Assembly (NCBI GenBank): GCA_963798775.1
Contig: CAWCUK010000005.1
Span: 124,001 to 188,000, forward strand
Source: CAWCUK01 sp963798775
GTDB lineage: Bacteria > Bacteroidota > Ignavibacteria > Ignavibacteriales > Ignavibacteriaceae
Length of the DNA: 64,000 nucleotides
Direction: 5' to 3'
Each line of letters begins with the position of its first letter. Positions within the stretch are counted from its first letter, which is position 1. The position numbers and the translations under genes were made by a program. Under the pieces are notes generated by a model. The model did no database searches and was not told the origin of the DNA. It saw only the letters and a program-made list of their open reading frames with translations. Below, piece after piece: positions 17,688-26,500 of this stretch.

Positions 17688-18500
17688 TTAATGTTGTTTA
17701 TTAATTCCATAAGGAGTATAGGAAATATTTGATTTTTTAATTTCTTCGAAAAGCTCAATGTTTTTCTGAGGCCGCGGCTGAAGTTTATGGAAAAGATGAT
17801 ATTGAACGGCAATATTATTTAATGATTTTATTTGAACATTTATCGATTCAAGTCTATGCTGAATATCTGAATCTTCCCCGATTGAAGGCGCTTCGTAGCG
17901 CTCATCAAAACCATTTATTTTAAGAAAATCATTTTTATGAAGAGAGAAATTGCAGCCGAGAATTCCCCGTTTTTTCTTATTAAAATATTCCCGCAAAAAT
18001 TTATTTTGAAAATAAAATCCTTTTTCCACATCATAAGATTTGCCGAATAAACCATCTTCAATAATCAGCAAATTGTCTTCAAGAATTCCCTCTTCAACTT
18101 GTGAAGGCGTTAATCGGCGCGTAACTTTTTCGGAAAGATTAACTCTTCTTCCTGTAAGGCATATATTTTTTTCACGGTTATAAAAATGTTCTTCAACAAA
18201 TTTTGAATGAGGAATACAATCAGCGTCCACAAAGATTAAATAATCAGATTTAGTCGCGGAAATAGCGCGGTTTAAAATTTTATTTTTTCTGAATCCTTTA
18301 TCTTCTTGCCAAAGGTGAGTTACCGGGAACGATAATTTTGACGCCATTATTTCAAGTTCGTCAACAACATTTTCCGCTGAACCGTCATCCGCAATTATAA
18401 TTTCAAAACCGCGAAACGACTGCCGTTCCAGTCCCGCAAATACAAACTTTAAATATTCAATTTTATTATAGAAAGAAAGAATAACCGAAGCTTTAATCAT
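17688..18500 (-). CDS. Family 2 glycosyltransferase
   Basis: A 270-residue GT-A fold transferase. Visible: N-terminal SVILSFYNKIEYL, nucleotide-binding ADDGS at 37-41, the DAD metal-binding motif at 92-94, and GEDSDIQHRL near the C-terminus (the acceptor/catalytic ED motif). NKILNRAI and CLTGRRV place it close to chondroitin-polymerase-type GT2 enzymes that use UDP-HexNAc or UDP-GlcA. No membrane anchor is seen; probably acts at the inner face of the membrane on a surface glycan. It starts 5 bp after a small Lys-rich ORF and lies in the carbamoyltransferase operon, suggesting a role in building or decorating the same polymer. Confidence 0.85.
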   Translation of the reverse strand: MIKASVILSFYNKIEYLKFVFAGLERQSFRGFEIIIADDGSAENVVDELEIMASKLSFPVTHLWQEDKGFRKNKILNRAISATKSDYLIFVDADCIPHSKFVEEHFYNREKNICLTGRRVNLSEKVTRRLTPSQVEEGILEDNLLIIEDGLFGKSYDVEKGFYFQNKFLREYFNKKKRGILGCNFSLHKNDFLKINGFDERYEAPSIGEDSDIQHRLESINVQIKSLNNIAVQYHLFHKLQPRPQKNIELFEEIKKSNISYTPYGINKQH

Positions 18501-18505
18501 TTATT

Positions 18506-18658
18506 TTATTTATTCCCGTTTTTATTCTTCCGTAATTTATCTTTCTCTTTTTTCCGGTTATAAGCGTTTTTTTTGTCTTCAACCTTCGGCGGTTTTTGGG
18601 GAACAGGAACTCTTTTCTTCTCTTTTTCTATTTCTATTTTAATTTTATCTTTTGCCAT
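18506..18658 (-). CDS. Small Lys-rich protein (50 aa), probable
   Basis: A 50-codon frame with ATG at 18658-18656 and TAA at 18508-18506, filling the gap between the DUF5989 gene and the GT2 gene with only 5-18 bp on either side. The product is extremely basic and charged (over a third Lys, with a central VPVPQKPPKVE stretch), probably disordered. Nothing suggests an enzyme. Its tight packing within the operon argues for expression; its composition alone does not prove it is a gene. Confidence 0.45.
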   Translation of the reverse strand: MAKDKIKIEIEKEKKRVPVPQKPPKVEDKKNAYNRKKEKDKLRKNKNGNK

Positions 18659-18676
18659 TACTCTAATTATATTTTC

Positions 18677-18835
18677 TTAAAAAATAGCGTAAATAAAAGG
18701 CGCCAAAGCGGAACCTTGAGTTAGAATTATAAGTCCGCCGAGCAATACTAAAAGAATTAAGATAGGCGCAAGCCACCATTTTTTTCTTACTTTTAGAAAC
18801 TGCCATAATTCTGATATTATTGACAATTTGCTCAT
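18677..18835 (-). CDS. DUF5989 family small membrane protein
   Basis: A 52-residue protein too short for most ORF calls. It has the DUF5989 pattern: an amphipathic start ELWQFLKVRKKWW, one transmembrane helix (about 21-40, LAPILILLVLLGGLIIL) and the invariant-looking tail TQGSALAPFIYAIF. The family is typically encoded next to SxtJ and a NodU/CmcH carbamoyltransferase, exactly as here. Its function is unknown; a small inner-membrane partner of SxtJ is a reasonable inference. Confidence 0.85.
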   Translation of the reverse strand: MSKLSIISELWQFLKVRKKWWLAPILILLVLLGGLIILTQGSALAPFIYAIF

Positions 18836-18850
18836 AAATTTATTCCCTTT

Positions 18851-19267
18851 TTAAAATTGTTTTTCGTAATCCAGCGGATCAAAATTTTTCTGCTGCCGCT
18901 TTTCCCAATATGTAAAAGCAGATTTATCTATCTTCAAATTTAAGAATTTCTTACCAAATAATTTTGCTAACAAACTAATAGGAGTAATGGTAATATAAAA
19001 TAAAATTGAAAGAATCACGCGTGTCATAAACCAGCCTAGAACAACGGCAAGAGCCATCCAAGCTTTATTTATCGGTTTTAATAGTTTTGGAAAAATAATT
19101 CCCGAAATAATTAATAATGAAGCGGCAATAGAAAAATAAAGATAACTTGATTTTTCATTCCAATACATAACTCCGGCTATAATCGCTAAAACAATTCCGA
19201 CTGTTAAACCGAATTTCCGCAGGTCTTCGGGAGATTCTTTAATCTGTTTTATTTCTTCAAAAATCAT
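18851..19267 (-). CDS. SxtJ family membrane protein
   Basis: A 138-residue protein with three hydrophobic segments (about 20-36, 43-60 and 69-98) and a polar C-terminal tail ending FTYWEKRQQKNFDPLDYEKQF, the characteristic SxtJ ending (YWxxR...D...Y..QF). SxtJ was named from the saxitoxin cluster but is widespread beside O-carbamoyltransferases; its biochemical role is not established. It starts 2 bp after the carbamoyltransferase stop and is followed at 15 bp by DUF5989. Confidence 0.85.
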   Translation of the reverse strand: MIFEEIKQIKESPEDLRKFGLTVGIVLAIIAGVMYWNEKSSYLYFSIAASLLIISGIIFPKLLKPINKAWMALAVVLGWFMTRVILSILFYITITPISLLAKLFGKKFLNLKIDKSAFTYWEKRQQKNFDPLDYEKQF

Positions 19268-19269
19268 TT

Positions 19270-21087
19270 TTAATCCAGCTCAAATTCTTTCCGCCAATCG
19301 ATTTTTTCTTCCATAGGTTTTTGGTCATGTTTTTTTAGAAGATAATTTCCTAGAACAAGATAATCCATATTTGTCCGCATAAAACATTTATAAGCATCTT
19401 CAGGAGAGCAGACAATCGGTTCTCCCCTTACATTAAATGAAGTATTTATTATTACCGCGCAATTATATTTTTTATCGAATTCAGAGATAAGATTGTAAAA
19501 CTGAGAATTAGTTTCTTTGTGTACGGTTTGAATTCTCGCCGAATAATCAACGTGTGTAACCGCGGGTATATCGGAACGAAGCACATTTAGCTTTTGAATT
19601 CCGAACATTTTTTTTTCTGTCTCCGAAATTTGTTTCTGCTTTGACTTTTTTATCTCGGCGGTAATTAACATGTAAGGACTGTCGGAATTTAGTTCAAAAT
19701 ATTCGCCGGCTTTTTCTGCGAGAACAGAAGGGGCGAAAGGACGAAAACTTTCTCTGAATTTTATTTTAACATTCATCTGTTCCTGCATTTTAGAAGATCG
19801 CGCGTCACCGATAATCGATCTCGCTCCAAGCGCGCGCGGACCGAATTCCATTCGGCCGTTAAACCAGCCGACAACTTTTTCATCCGCTATAATTTCGGCA
19901 ACTTTTTTAGAAAGTTCATCTTCAGAATATTTTACGTAAGCGACTTCATTCTTTTCAAGAAAAATTTTAATTTCTTCCGATGTAAATTCCGGGCCTAAAT
20001 AGGAGCCTTTTTGAAGATCATTTTTTCCATCCACTTTTCTTTCATTTCCTAAATACTGAAACCAGCCGAGAAATGCCGCCCCAACCGCACCTCCGGCGTC
20101 ACCGGCAGCCGGCTGAATCCAAATATTTTGGAACGGGCCTTCTCTCAACAGCTTTCCGTTGGCAACGCAATTTAACGCGACTCCGCCGGCAAGAGTTAAA
20201 TTTTTCATCCCGGTTTCCTTAAAAACATGTTTTCCTAATTTAAGCACAATATCTTCCGTAACATCTTGAACAGAACGGGCAAGATCCATTTCTCTTTGCG
20301 TTAATTTTGATTCCGGTTTTCTCGGCTCGCCTCCGAACAATTTGTGGAATTTTTCATTCGTCATTGTAAGGCCGGCGCAGTAATTGAAAAACTCCATGTT
20401 CATCCGGAATGAACCGTCATCTTTTACATCAATTAATTCATTTAAAATTAAATCTTTATATTTTGGTTCACCGTAAGGAGCCAGGCCCATAACTTTATAT
20501 TCTCCGGAATTAACTTTGAAACCGGTATAATAAGTGAAAGCGGAATAAAGGAGTCCCAGCGAATGCGGAAATTTTATATCGGCCAAAAGCTCAAAATGAT
20601 TTCCGTAACCCGCTCCATAACTTGTCGTAGTCCACTCGCCTACTCCGTCCATTGTTAAAATAGCGGCTTCATTAAAAGGAGAAGGGAAAAACGCCGATGC
20701 CGCGTGCGATTCGTGATGTTCAGGAAAAATTATTTTTCCATCGTAGTTTAATTCCTTCTGCAGAATTTCCTTCATCCAAAGTTTTTCTTTTATCCATACC
20801 GGCATCGCTTTAATAAAAGATTTTATTCCCACGGGAGCAAACGATAAATAAGTTTCGAGAAGACGTTCAAATTTGATAAAAGGTTTATCGTAAAAAGCTA
20901 CAAGATTTAAATCAGAAGAAATAATCCCGGCAAACTTTAAACAAAATTTTATTGCGTGAATAGGAAAATCTTGATCATGTTTTTTGCGTGTAAAACGTTC
21001 TTCCTGTGCGGCAGCAATAATTTCGCCGTCTTTCAAAAGACAAGCCGCGCTGTCATGATAAAACGCGGAAATTCCGAGAATATACAT
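19270..21087 (-). CDS. NodU/CmcH-family O-carbamoyltransferase
   Basis: A 605-residue enzyme that transfers a carbamoyl group from carbamoyl phosphate, through carbamoyl-AMP, to a hydroxyl group. N-terminal Kae1-like domain: GISAFYHDSAACLL, QEERFTRKKHDQDFP, HHESHAASAFF (metal-binding His), then GGVALNCVANGKL. C-terminal YrdC-like domain: MEFGPRALGARSIIGDAR and FNVRGEPIVCSPEDA. The acceptor is unknown. NodU decorates Nod factors and CmcH an antibiotic; with a GT2 enzyme, SxtJ and DUF5989 in one operon, a cell-surface sugar or lipid is likely here. Cytoplasmic or membrane-associated. Confidence 0.93.
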   Translation of the reverse strand: MYILGISAFYHDSAACLLKDGEIIAAAQEERFTRKKHDQDFPIHAIKFCLKFAGIISSDLNLVAFYDKPFIKFERLLETYLSFAPVGIKSFIKAMPVWIKEKLWMKEILQKELNYDGKIIFPEHHESHAASAFFPSPFNEAAILTMDGVGEWTTTSYGAGYGNHFELLADIKFPHSLGLLYSAFTYYTGFKVNSGEYKVMGLAPYGEPKYKDLILNELIDVKDDGSFRMNMEFFNYCAGLTMTNEKFHKLFGGEPRKPESKLTQREMDLARSVQDVTEDIVLKLGKHVFKETGMKNLTLAGGVALNCVANGKLLREGPFQNIWIQPAAGDAGGAVGAAFLGWFQYLGNERKVDGKNDLQKGSYLGPEFTSEEIKIFLEKNEVAYVKYSEDELSKKVAEIIADEKVVGWFNGRMEFGPRALGARSIIGDARSSKMQEQMNVKIKFRESFRPFAPSVLAEKAGEYFELNSDSPYMLITAEIKKSKQKQISETEKKMFGIQKLNVLRSDIPAVTHVDYSARIQTVHKETNSQFYNLISEFDKKYNCAVIINTSFNVRGEPIVCSPEDAYKCFMRTNMDYLVLGNYLLKKHDQKPMEEKIDWRKEFELD

Positions 21088-21107
21088 ATTATAAAATATT
21101 TAATAAT

Positions 21108-22898
21108 TTATTGAGCAAGTTTCGGCTGTTCCTTCCAGGCCTTGTACCAATTTATTGTTGGTAAAGATAAAGGCACAGCGGTAATCTTTCCTCCAAAACC
21201 AAGCATTTGGTAAGTCAAAATATTTACCGAAGTAACATTAGTCAAATTTAATGCTTCTTCATTTATATAAAAACCATATTGATCAGCGAGAGAAACTGTG
21301 TATTCAATAATTTTATCCTCATATTTCCGCTGCGAAATTTCTTTTTTTATTTCAGTTTTTTTACTTTCAAATGAAGATTGAGACTGAGGATTTACTTCTC
21401 TTTTATCAACAATTTTAAAAAGAATATATTTATCATTTTTCTTAACTGGCCCATAAACTTCTCCGGCTTTCATTCTCTCGGCTAATATTCCAATTTCTCC
21501 GTAAAAATTTTCCGGTTTGAATTCCGCCGCGGAAGTTGAATTATAATTTTTAGCGAGTTCTTCAAAACTTTTACCGGACTTTACCGCATCTAGTAATTGT
21601 TCTATTTCTTCCAAGTTATTAGTAGAGATATCAGAAATTTTATATTCATATTTGGAACCTTTATTTTTCTGATTCTCCGCATAATATTGGTAAGCTTCCG
21701 AATCCGATACTGCCGTTGAATCGTTAAATGAATTTTCCATCAGATAATACAGATAATTATCCCGCCACATTTCATAAGATTTTTTAACTTCGGGAAGTTT
21801 ATCTAATCCTTCCTTAAAACCTTCTTCGGCTAATAATTCCTGTTCAATAAAATGTTTGGTTTTCGCGTTTAATAAATCCAAAACTGATTTAAAATCAGTT
21901 TTCTCGGCGGCCGCTTCATTAAAACGCAGATAAAGAAGAAAATCTTTTAACGCGAGTTGTTCCCCTTCGAGATTAATATAAATTTCATCTAAACTTTTTT
22001 GCGGAAGAAGAGCCTGTATTTTTAATAAATCCAAATTGGTTAAATATACTTTTCCGCCGGCAGGTTTACTCTTCTCTTTTTCACTCAATATTTTTGAAGC
22101 TTCCTCAGCAACTTGTTTCAGCAGATTTCCTCTTGCTTCTATTTTTTTACCGGAGAAAAATTGTTTCATAAATTTTTTGTAATATTCAGCTTCTGCTCTT
22201 TGCTTTGCAATTTTTTTCAATCTTTTATAATCTTCTTCCCATACTTGCATATGCGCCGCGACGGGATCAAATCGTTTAATGATTTTGCAGATATACCAGT
22301 TTTCCTTAAAGAATAGAGGCTTGGAAAAACTGTTCTCTTTCACATTGAATAATTCCGATTCCACATTTTCAGTTAAATCTCCTATTCGCACTTTCAAAGT
22401 ATCGCTTCCGCGGGTATAAAGTGAATCAAATGGAAATCCCTTTTTTAAAAGCCCGTAAATTTTATTAATTTCATTTTCGTTTGAAGCAGAAATGTAGATA
22501 AACCATAATTGGCTCGCTTGATTTAAATATTTTTTCAAATAACTGTTCGCAGTGTACTCTGCTTTTTGTACGATTTCTTTTTTATATAAGGCATCCTTTA
22601 CAAACATTTTTTTATAATCTTCCAGAGTTTTCTTTACTAATTTAATAGTATCTACCTGCCTCTGCAGTGCGTCCATTGCGAATAATTTTTCCGCTATTAA
22701 GGAATGAATAAGTTGAAGTTTTAAACCATCTTTGTTGCTAATAATTTCTTTCCCTAAAATCGGAGTTAATTCATACCGTTCAAGAAAATCCTGTTTTGAG
22801 ATTGTAATATTTCCTATTTTTGCGATTATTTCTTGATTACTTTGAGCATAAATATTTATAGAAAATACTATTAGTATGAGGGTTGCAACTTTATTCAT
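21108..22898 (-). CDS. SurA-like periplasmic peptidyl-prolyl isomerase
   Basis: A 596-residue parvulin/SurA-like chaperone. It starts with a signal peptide (ending NIYAQ), then an N-terminal SurA-type helical region (IAKIGNITISKQDFLERYE). A PpiC domain lies around residues 395-500, including SGKSFEELAKNYN, GEIGILAERMKAGEVYGPV and YILFKIVDKRE. It should assist folding of outer-membrane and secreted proteins in the periplasm. AAGGAGAG lies 12 bp before the ATG. It is the first gene of the long minus-strand run; the promoter must be in the 113-bp spacer shared with the divergent SGNH hydrolase. Confidence 0.85.
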   Translation of the reverse strand: MNKVATLILIVFSINIYAQSNQEIIAKIGNITISKQDFLERYELTPILGKEIISNKDGLKLQLIHSLIAEKLFAMDALQRQVDTIKLVKKTLEDYKKMFVKDALYKKEIVQKAEYTANSYLKKYLNQASQLWFIYISASNENEINKIYGLLKKGFPFDSLYTRGSDTLKVRIGDLTENVESELFNVKENSFSKPLFFKENWYICKIIKRFDPVAAHMQVWEEDYKRLKKIAKQRAEAEYYKKFMKQFFSGKKIEARGNLLKQVAEEASKILSEKEKSKPAGGKVYLTNLDLLKIQALLPQKSLDEIYINLEGEQLALKDFLLYLRFNEAAAEKTDFKSVLDLLNAKTKHFIEQELLAEEGFKEGLDKLPEVKKSYEMWRDNYLYYLMENSFNDSTAVSDSEAYQYYAENQKNKGSKYEYKISDISTNNLEEIEQLLDAVKSGKSFEELAKNYNSTSAAEFKPENFYGEIGILAERMKAGEVYGPVKKNDKYILFKIVDKREVNPQSQSSFESKKTEIKKEISQRKYEDKIIEYTVSLADQYGFYINEEALNLTNVTSVNILTYQMLGFGGKITAVPLSLPTINWYKAWKEQPKLAQ

Positions 22899-23011
22899 TT
22901 ATAAAAAAATCTCTCCTTAAAATGGTGCTCCAAAATAATTTAATAGCAAAGAAAATACAAAGTAAAAAGTCCTACTCAAACGATTTTACATAATAAGAGG
23001 GCGAAAATTCC

Positions 23012-24889
23012 ATGGTTAAAAAATCGGTAAAAAAGCGGCCGCAAAAAATGGAACATGATAATAAAATTCCGAAATGGTTTTACCTTGTACTTATTTTAAT
23101 TCCTATAGTTTTCTTTATACTGCTTGAATTAGGCTTAAGGCTCTTTAATTATGGATATGATTATGCTTACTGGATAAAAGCTTCCGAAACTAAATATGTA
23201 TTAAATCCTGATTTTACCAGAAGATATTTTTACACAACCAAAAATGTTCCCTATTCCAACGGAAATGTTTTTGATATTGAAAAGAAAGATAATGCTTTTC
23301 GTGTTTTTATATTAGGCGGAAGCAGCGCTGCCGGCTATCCTTTTACTCCAAACGGTGATTTCGGAAGATATTTAAAAAAATATTTGGAAGCGCTTTTCCC
23401 GGAAAATAAAGTTGAAGTTGTTAATCTTGCAATTACCGCGGTTAACAGTTATACAATTAGAGATTTAATTCCCGGAGTTTTAGAACAGAAGCCGGATTTA
23501 ATTTTAATATACGCCGGCCATAACGAATATTACGGAGCTTTGGGCGTCGGTTCAATGGAATCTCTCGGTTCAAGTAGGTTGTTTGTAAATCTAATTTTAG
23601 ATTTAAATAAATTCAGAACTACACAGCTACTCAGAAATACTATCGGCTGGATTGCGGGAATTTTTTCTTCCGAAAGAAGACAAAGCGGAACTTTAATGTC
23701 AAGAATGGCTAAAGATCAATTTATTAAATATGATTCCGATACTTTTAAAGCGGGGATAAAACAATTTGAAAACAATATGTACGATGTTTTGGACATGGCG
23801 AAAGAAGCAGAAGTACCTGTAATTTTGGGAACGCTTACTTGTAATTTAAAAGATTTGAAACCCTTCGTTTCCGTAAAAGACGGAAAATTTCCGCCGGCGG
23901 ATAAAGTTTATAATTTAGCTCAAGAAGAACTGAAAAGAAAGGATATTAAAAAAGCAGATTCATTATTTAGATACGCAAAAGATCTTGATGCTTTACGCTT
24001 CCGTGCGCCGGGAAAAATGAACTGGATAATCAGAAATTTAGCAAAAGAATTTAATTATGCTGTAACAAATATTGATTCAGCCTTTGAAGCGGAAAGTCCT
24101 GAAAATATTACCGGCAATAATTTAATGACAGATCATCTGCATCCAACTTTGGAAGGTTATCAGATAATCGGAAAGTCATTTTATTCTACAATGGAGAAAT
24201 CTCATCTTCTTCCTAATGGCAGAAAATTAAGTACAAAAAATATTGACAGTACAGCAAAGGCTAATTTTTATTTTACAGATTTAGATTCCGTTATTGGCTC
24301 GGATAGAATAAAAATTTTAAAAAACGATTGGCCTTTTAGTACTCCACATCCAGCCGGTTCTTCAAAAAGATTATTTTCTTTTAAAAATTTAGTTGATACT
24401 CTGGCTTTTGATGTAGTTGAAGGAAAAGTTTCATGGGAAGCCGCTCATAGAAGACTTGCCAATAATTATTTGGCGAAAAAACATTATGACAAGTTTACTC
24501 AAGAAATGCTTGTACTTATTGATCAATTTCCTGTTTTTGAAAATTATTACTCATTTTCAGGACAAGAATTACTTAAGGCTAAAAAATATGATGATGCTTA
24601 TAAAATTTTTCAAAAAGCTTATAATTATAAACCAAATGCTTTATCAACAAAATGGCTGGGAATAATAAATCTATCCCGGAATAATGTAAAAAAGTCAATA
24701 AAATTTTTAAATGAAAGCTTAAATTATAATTACGAAGATGCGCAGGTTTTATTTAATTTAGCAGGAGCTTATTCAATTGAAAAGAATTTTAAAGAAGCAT
24801 TTAATGTAATTAAAAAATGTTTGCAAGTAGATCCGGGATTTCCTGGAGCGAAAAATTTAAGAAATCAGCTAGAGGAAATTTTAAAGTAG
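23012..24889 (+). CDS. Membrane-anchored SGNH hydrolase with C-terminal TPR repeats
   Basis: A 625-residue protein: basic N-terminus, one transmembrane helix (22-40), then a SGNH/GDSL hydrolase domain with block I GGSSAAG (S104), block III GHNEYYGA (H170-N171) and block V DHLHP (catalytic Asp-His, about 375). The last ~150 residues are TPR repeats (YDDAYKIFQKAYNYKPNALS, KEAFNVIKKCLQVDPG). Topology puts the hydrolase in the periplasm. The family removes or transfers acyl groups on glycans. It is divergent from the carbamoyltransferase/SxtJ/DUF5989 operon, a combination also seen in other bacteria, so the gene probably belongs to the same glycan-modification system. Confidence 0.85.
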   Translation: MVKKSVKKRPQKMEHDNKIPKWFYLVLILIPIVFFILLELGLRLFNYGYDYAYWIKASETKYVLNPDFTRRYFYTTKNVPYSNGNVFDIEKKDNAFRVFILGGSSAAGYPFTPNGDFGRYLKKYLEALFPENKVEVVNLAITAVNSYTIRDLIPGVLEQKPDLILIYAGHNEYYGALGVGSMESLGSSRLFVNLILDLNKFRTTQLLRNTIGWIAGIFSSERRQSGTLMSRMAKDQFIKYDSDTFKAGIKQFENNMYDVLDMAKEAEVPVILGTLTCNLKDLKPFVSVKDGKFPPADKVYNLAQEELKRKDIKKADSLFRYAKDLDALRFRAPGKMNWIIRNLAKEFNYAVTNIDSAFEAESPENITGNNLMTDHLHPTLEGYQIIGKSFYSTMEKSHLLPNGRKLSTKNIDSTAKANFYFTDLDSVIGSDRIKILKNDWPFSTPHPAGSSKRLFSFKNLVDTLAFDVVEGKVSWEAAHRRLANNYLAKKHYDKFTQEMLVLIDQFPVFENYYSFSGQELLKAKKYDDAYKIFQKAYNYKPNALSTKWLGIINLSRNNVKKSIKFLNESLNYNYEDAQVLFNLAGAYSIEKNFKEAFNVIKKCLQVDPGFPGAKNLRNQLEEILK

Positions 24890-24916
24890 AAAAAATCATC
24901 AAAATTTTTAAAAACA

Positions 24917-24950
24917 AAAAGCCGGATGTATTTCAATCCGGCTTTTTTTA
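24917..24950. terminator. Bidirectional intrinsic terminator
   Basis: An 11-bp perfect stem (AAAAGCCGGAT at 24917-24927, complement at 24936-24946) with an 8-nt loop and T-rich flank, between two convergent genes. Confidence 0.9.
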
Positions 24951-24966
24951 TAAGAAAAGAAAATTC

Positions 24967-26415
24967 TTATTTAATTAATATCATTTTCTTTGTAGCCGTA
25001 AAATTACCTGTGGTAATTGAATAGAAATAGATACCGCTTGATAATTTAGAAGCATCAAATGAAAAAGTATAAGTTCCGGCAGCTTTTTCTTCATTAAGAA
25101 GAGTTGCTACTTCTTGTCCTAAAGTATTATAAACCTTCAACGAAACCAAACCGGGATTTTTGATAGAGAAATTGATATTAGTGGAAGGGTTAAATGGATT
25201 AGGATAATTTTGGCCTAAGGCATATGCATCAGGAATATTAGAATTAACTTCTGTAATACCTGTAACAACATCAATTAATTCGTGGTCGCCCATTACACCA
25301 AATTTATTATCAACAGTAGCACTTAATAATTGTGTTGTCAGCATTATTTTATGATTAGATCCTATTGAATTTTCGTTATCATTACCGCCGGTATTAATTG
25401 AAGGTAAGCCCCAATTTGCACCATATTTATATTCAACAGAAAAAGGCGAGTATTGCGGGAATGTAAGTTCATAAGTATAAATCTTATCACCCGCGGTTGC
25501 ATCACCATGAGTACCGTCATCAAACATAAATATTACAGCGTTGCTGTCAGTATCGGGCCAGCCTGCACCGGGCCATGCTAATGGAGCGTTTGCACCAGCA
25601 AGAACTACATTTTGAACATCTGTAAAAGGTTGTCCAGTAATTGAAGAAACTGCACCATTCACATCAACCACAAATTTAATTGTTACAGGATTGTTGGTAA
25701 CACTATTTATGTCCAAATCGCCAAAAGTTCTTGAAGCTGTTGCTACACCTGCATCATAATCTTCTTGAGTAATAGTTAATATTCTGTTATCACCTGATTC
25801 CCATGAAGTAATGCCGTTGCCGGTATAGGCAAATTTATAATTAACATTAGCGGCAACGCCCAAAGTATCTTCAAAGGTTGTGGTATACATATTAGGATCA
25901 AGGTCGCTCGGTTCCATATATGTTTCACCTGACCAACCGTTGAAATCACCTCTAACAGTTAGAGTATCCGTTACCGGATTAAAACGACCTGAAACCTTTT
26001 CGAATTCCATATTACAAACAAAAGTTATCGTAATAGGTTTTGGAACGCTTGGCACATAAACAGTATCTCTATCAAAATACGCAGTGTAAACACTGGAACC
26101 TGTAGGAACTACATATTCTCTATTTGGATCTGCTTCCCAGCCATCAGCGCCTTTAATAAATTTAAAATATAAAGTATCGCCGACCGCGAAAGTATCGATA
26201 GTAACAGTATAAACAGAATCATTATTATCGTCTGTTAAATAAGTTGCAGTGGTATTCCAGCCGTTAAAATTTCCGGCTAATTTAACACTATCAGATGCGG
26301 GATTAAAATTCCCTTTCTTAGCTTGAATAGCCATATTTACTTGAAATTCCACGGTTTGTGCAAATGCCACATTAACCAGGAATAAAGCAAATATAAAGTA
26401 TGCTATTTTTTTCAT
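24967..26415 (-). CDS. Secreted starch-binding-like (FNGWN) protein with T9SS sorting domain
   Basis: A 482-residue secreted protein. After the signal peptide (1-19) come two tandem AMPK/CBM48-like glycogen-binding beta domains, each with an FNGW motif (VKLAGNFNGWN at about 46 and VRGDFNGWSG at about 153) and a YFKF/YKFAY strand. A third beta domain (about 235-345) carries a calcium-loop-like FDDGTHGDATAGD segment. The C-terminus is a T9SS type-A sorting domain (LGQNYPNPFNPST ... KKMILIK). No catalytic site is visible, so binding of alpha-glucan or a structural surface role is likely. It is the last gene of the outer-membrane cassette. Confidence 0.85.
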   Translation of the reverse strand: MKKIAYFIFALFLVNVAFAQTVEFQVNMAIQAKKGNFNPASDSVKLAGNFNGWNTTATYLTDDNNDSVYTVTIDTFAVGDTLYFKFIKGADGWEADPNREYVVPTGSSVYTAYFDRDTVYVPSVPKPITITFVCNMEFEKVSGRFNPVTDTLTVRGDFNGWSGETYMEPSDLDPNMYTTTFEDTLGVAANVNYKFAYTGNGITSWESGDNRILTITQEDYDAGVATASRTFGDLDINSVTNNPVTIKFVVDVNGAVSSITGQPFTDVQNVVLAGANAPLAWPGAGWPDTDSNAVIFMFDDGTHGDATAGDKIYTYELTFPQYSPFSVEYKYGANWGLPSINTGGNDNENSIGSNHKIMLTTQLLSATVDNKFGVMGDHELIDVVTGITEVNSNIPDAYALGQNYPNPFNPSTNINFSIKNPGLVSLKVYNTLGQEVATLLNEEKAAGTYTFSFDASKLSSGIYFYSITTGNFTATKKMILIK

Positions 26416-26500
26416 ATATATCTCCTTTGTGGTTGATTGATTTATTTAGTCAGTAAAATTTAAGTAATAATTATTTATGATTTTAATTAATATTTATTAC

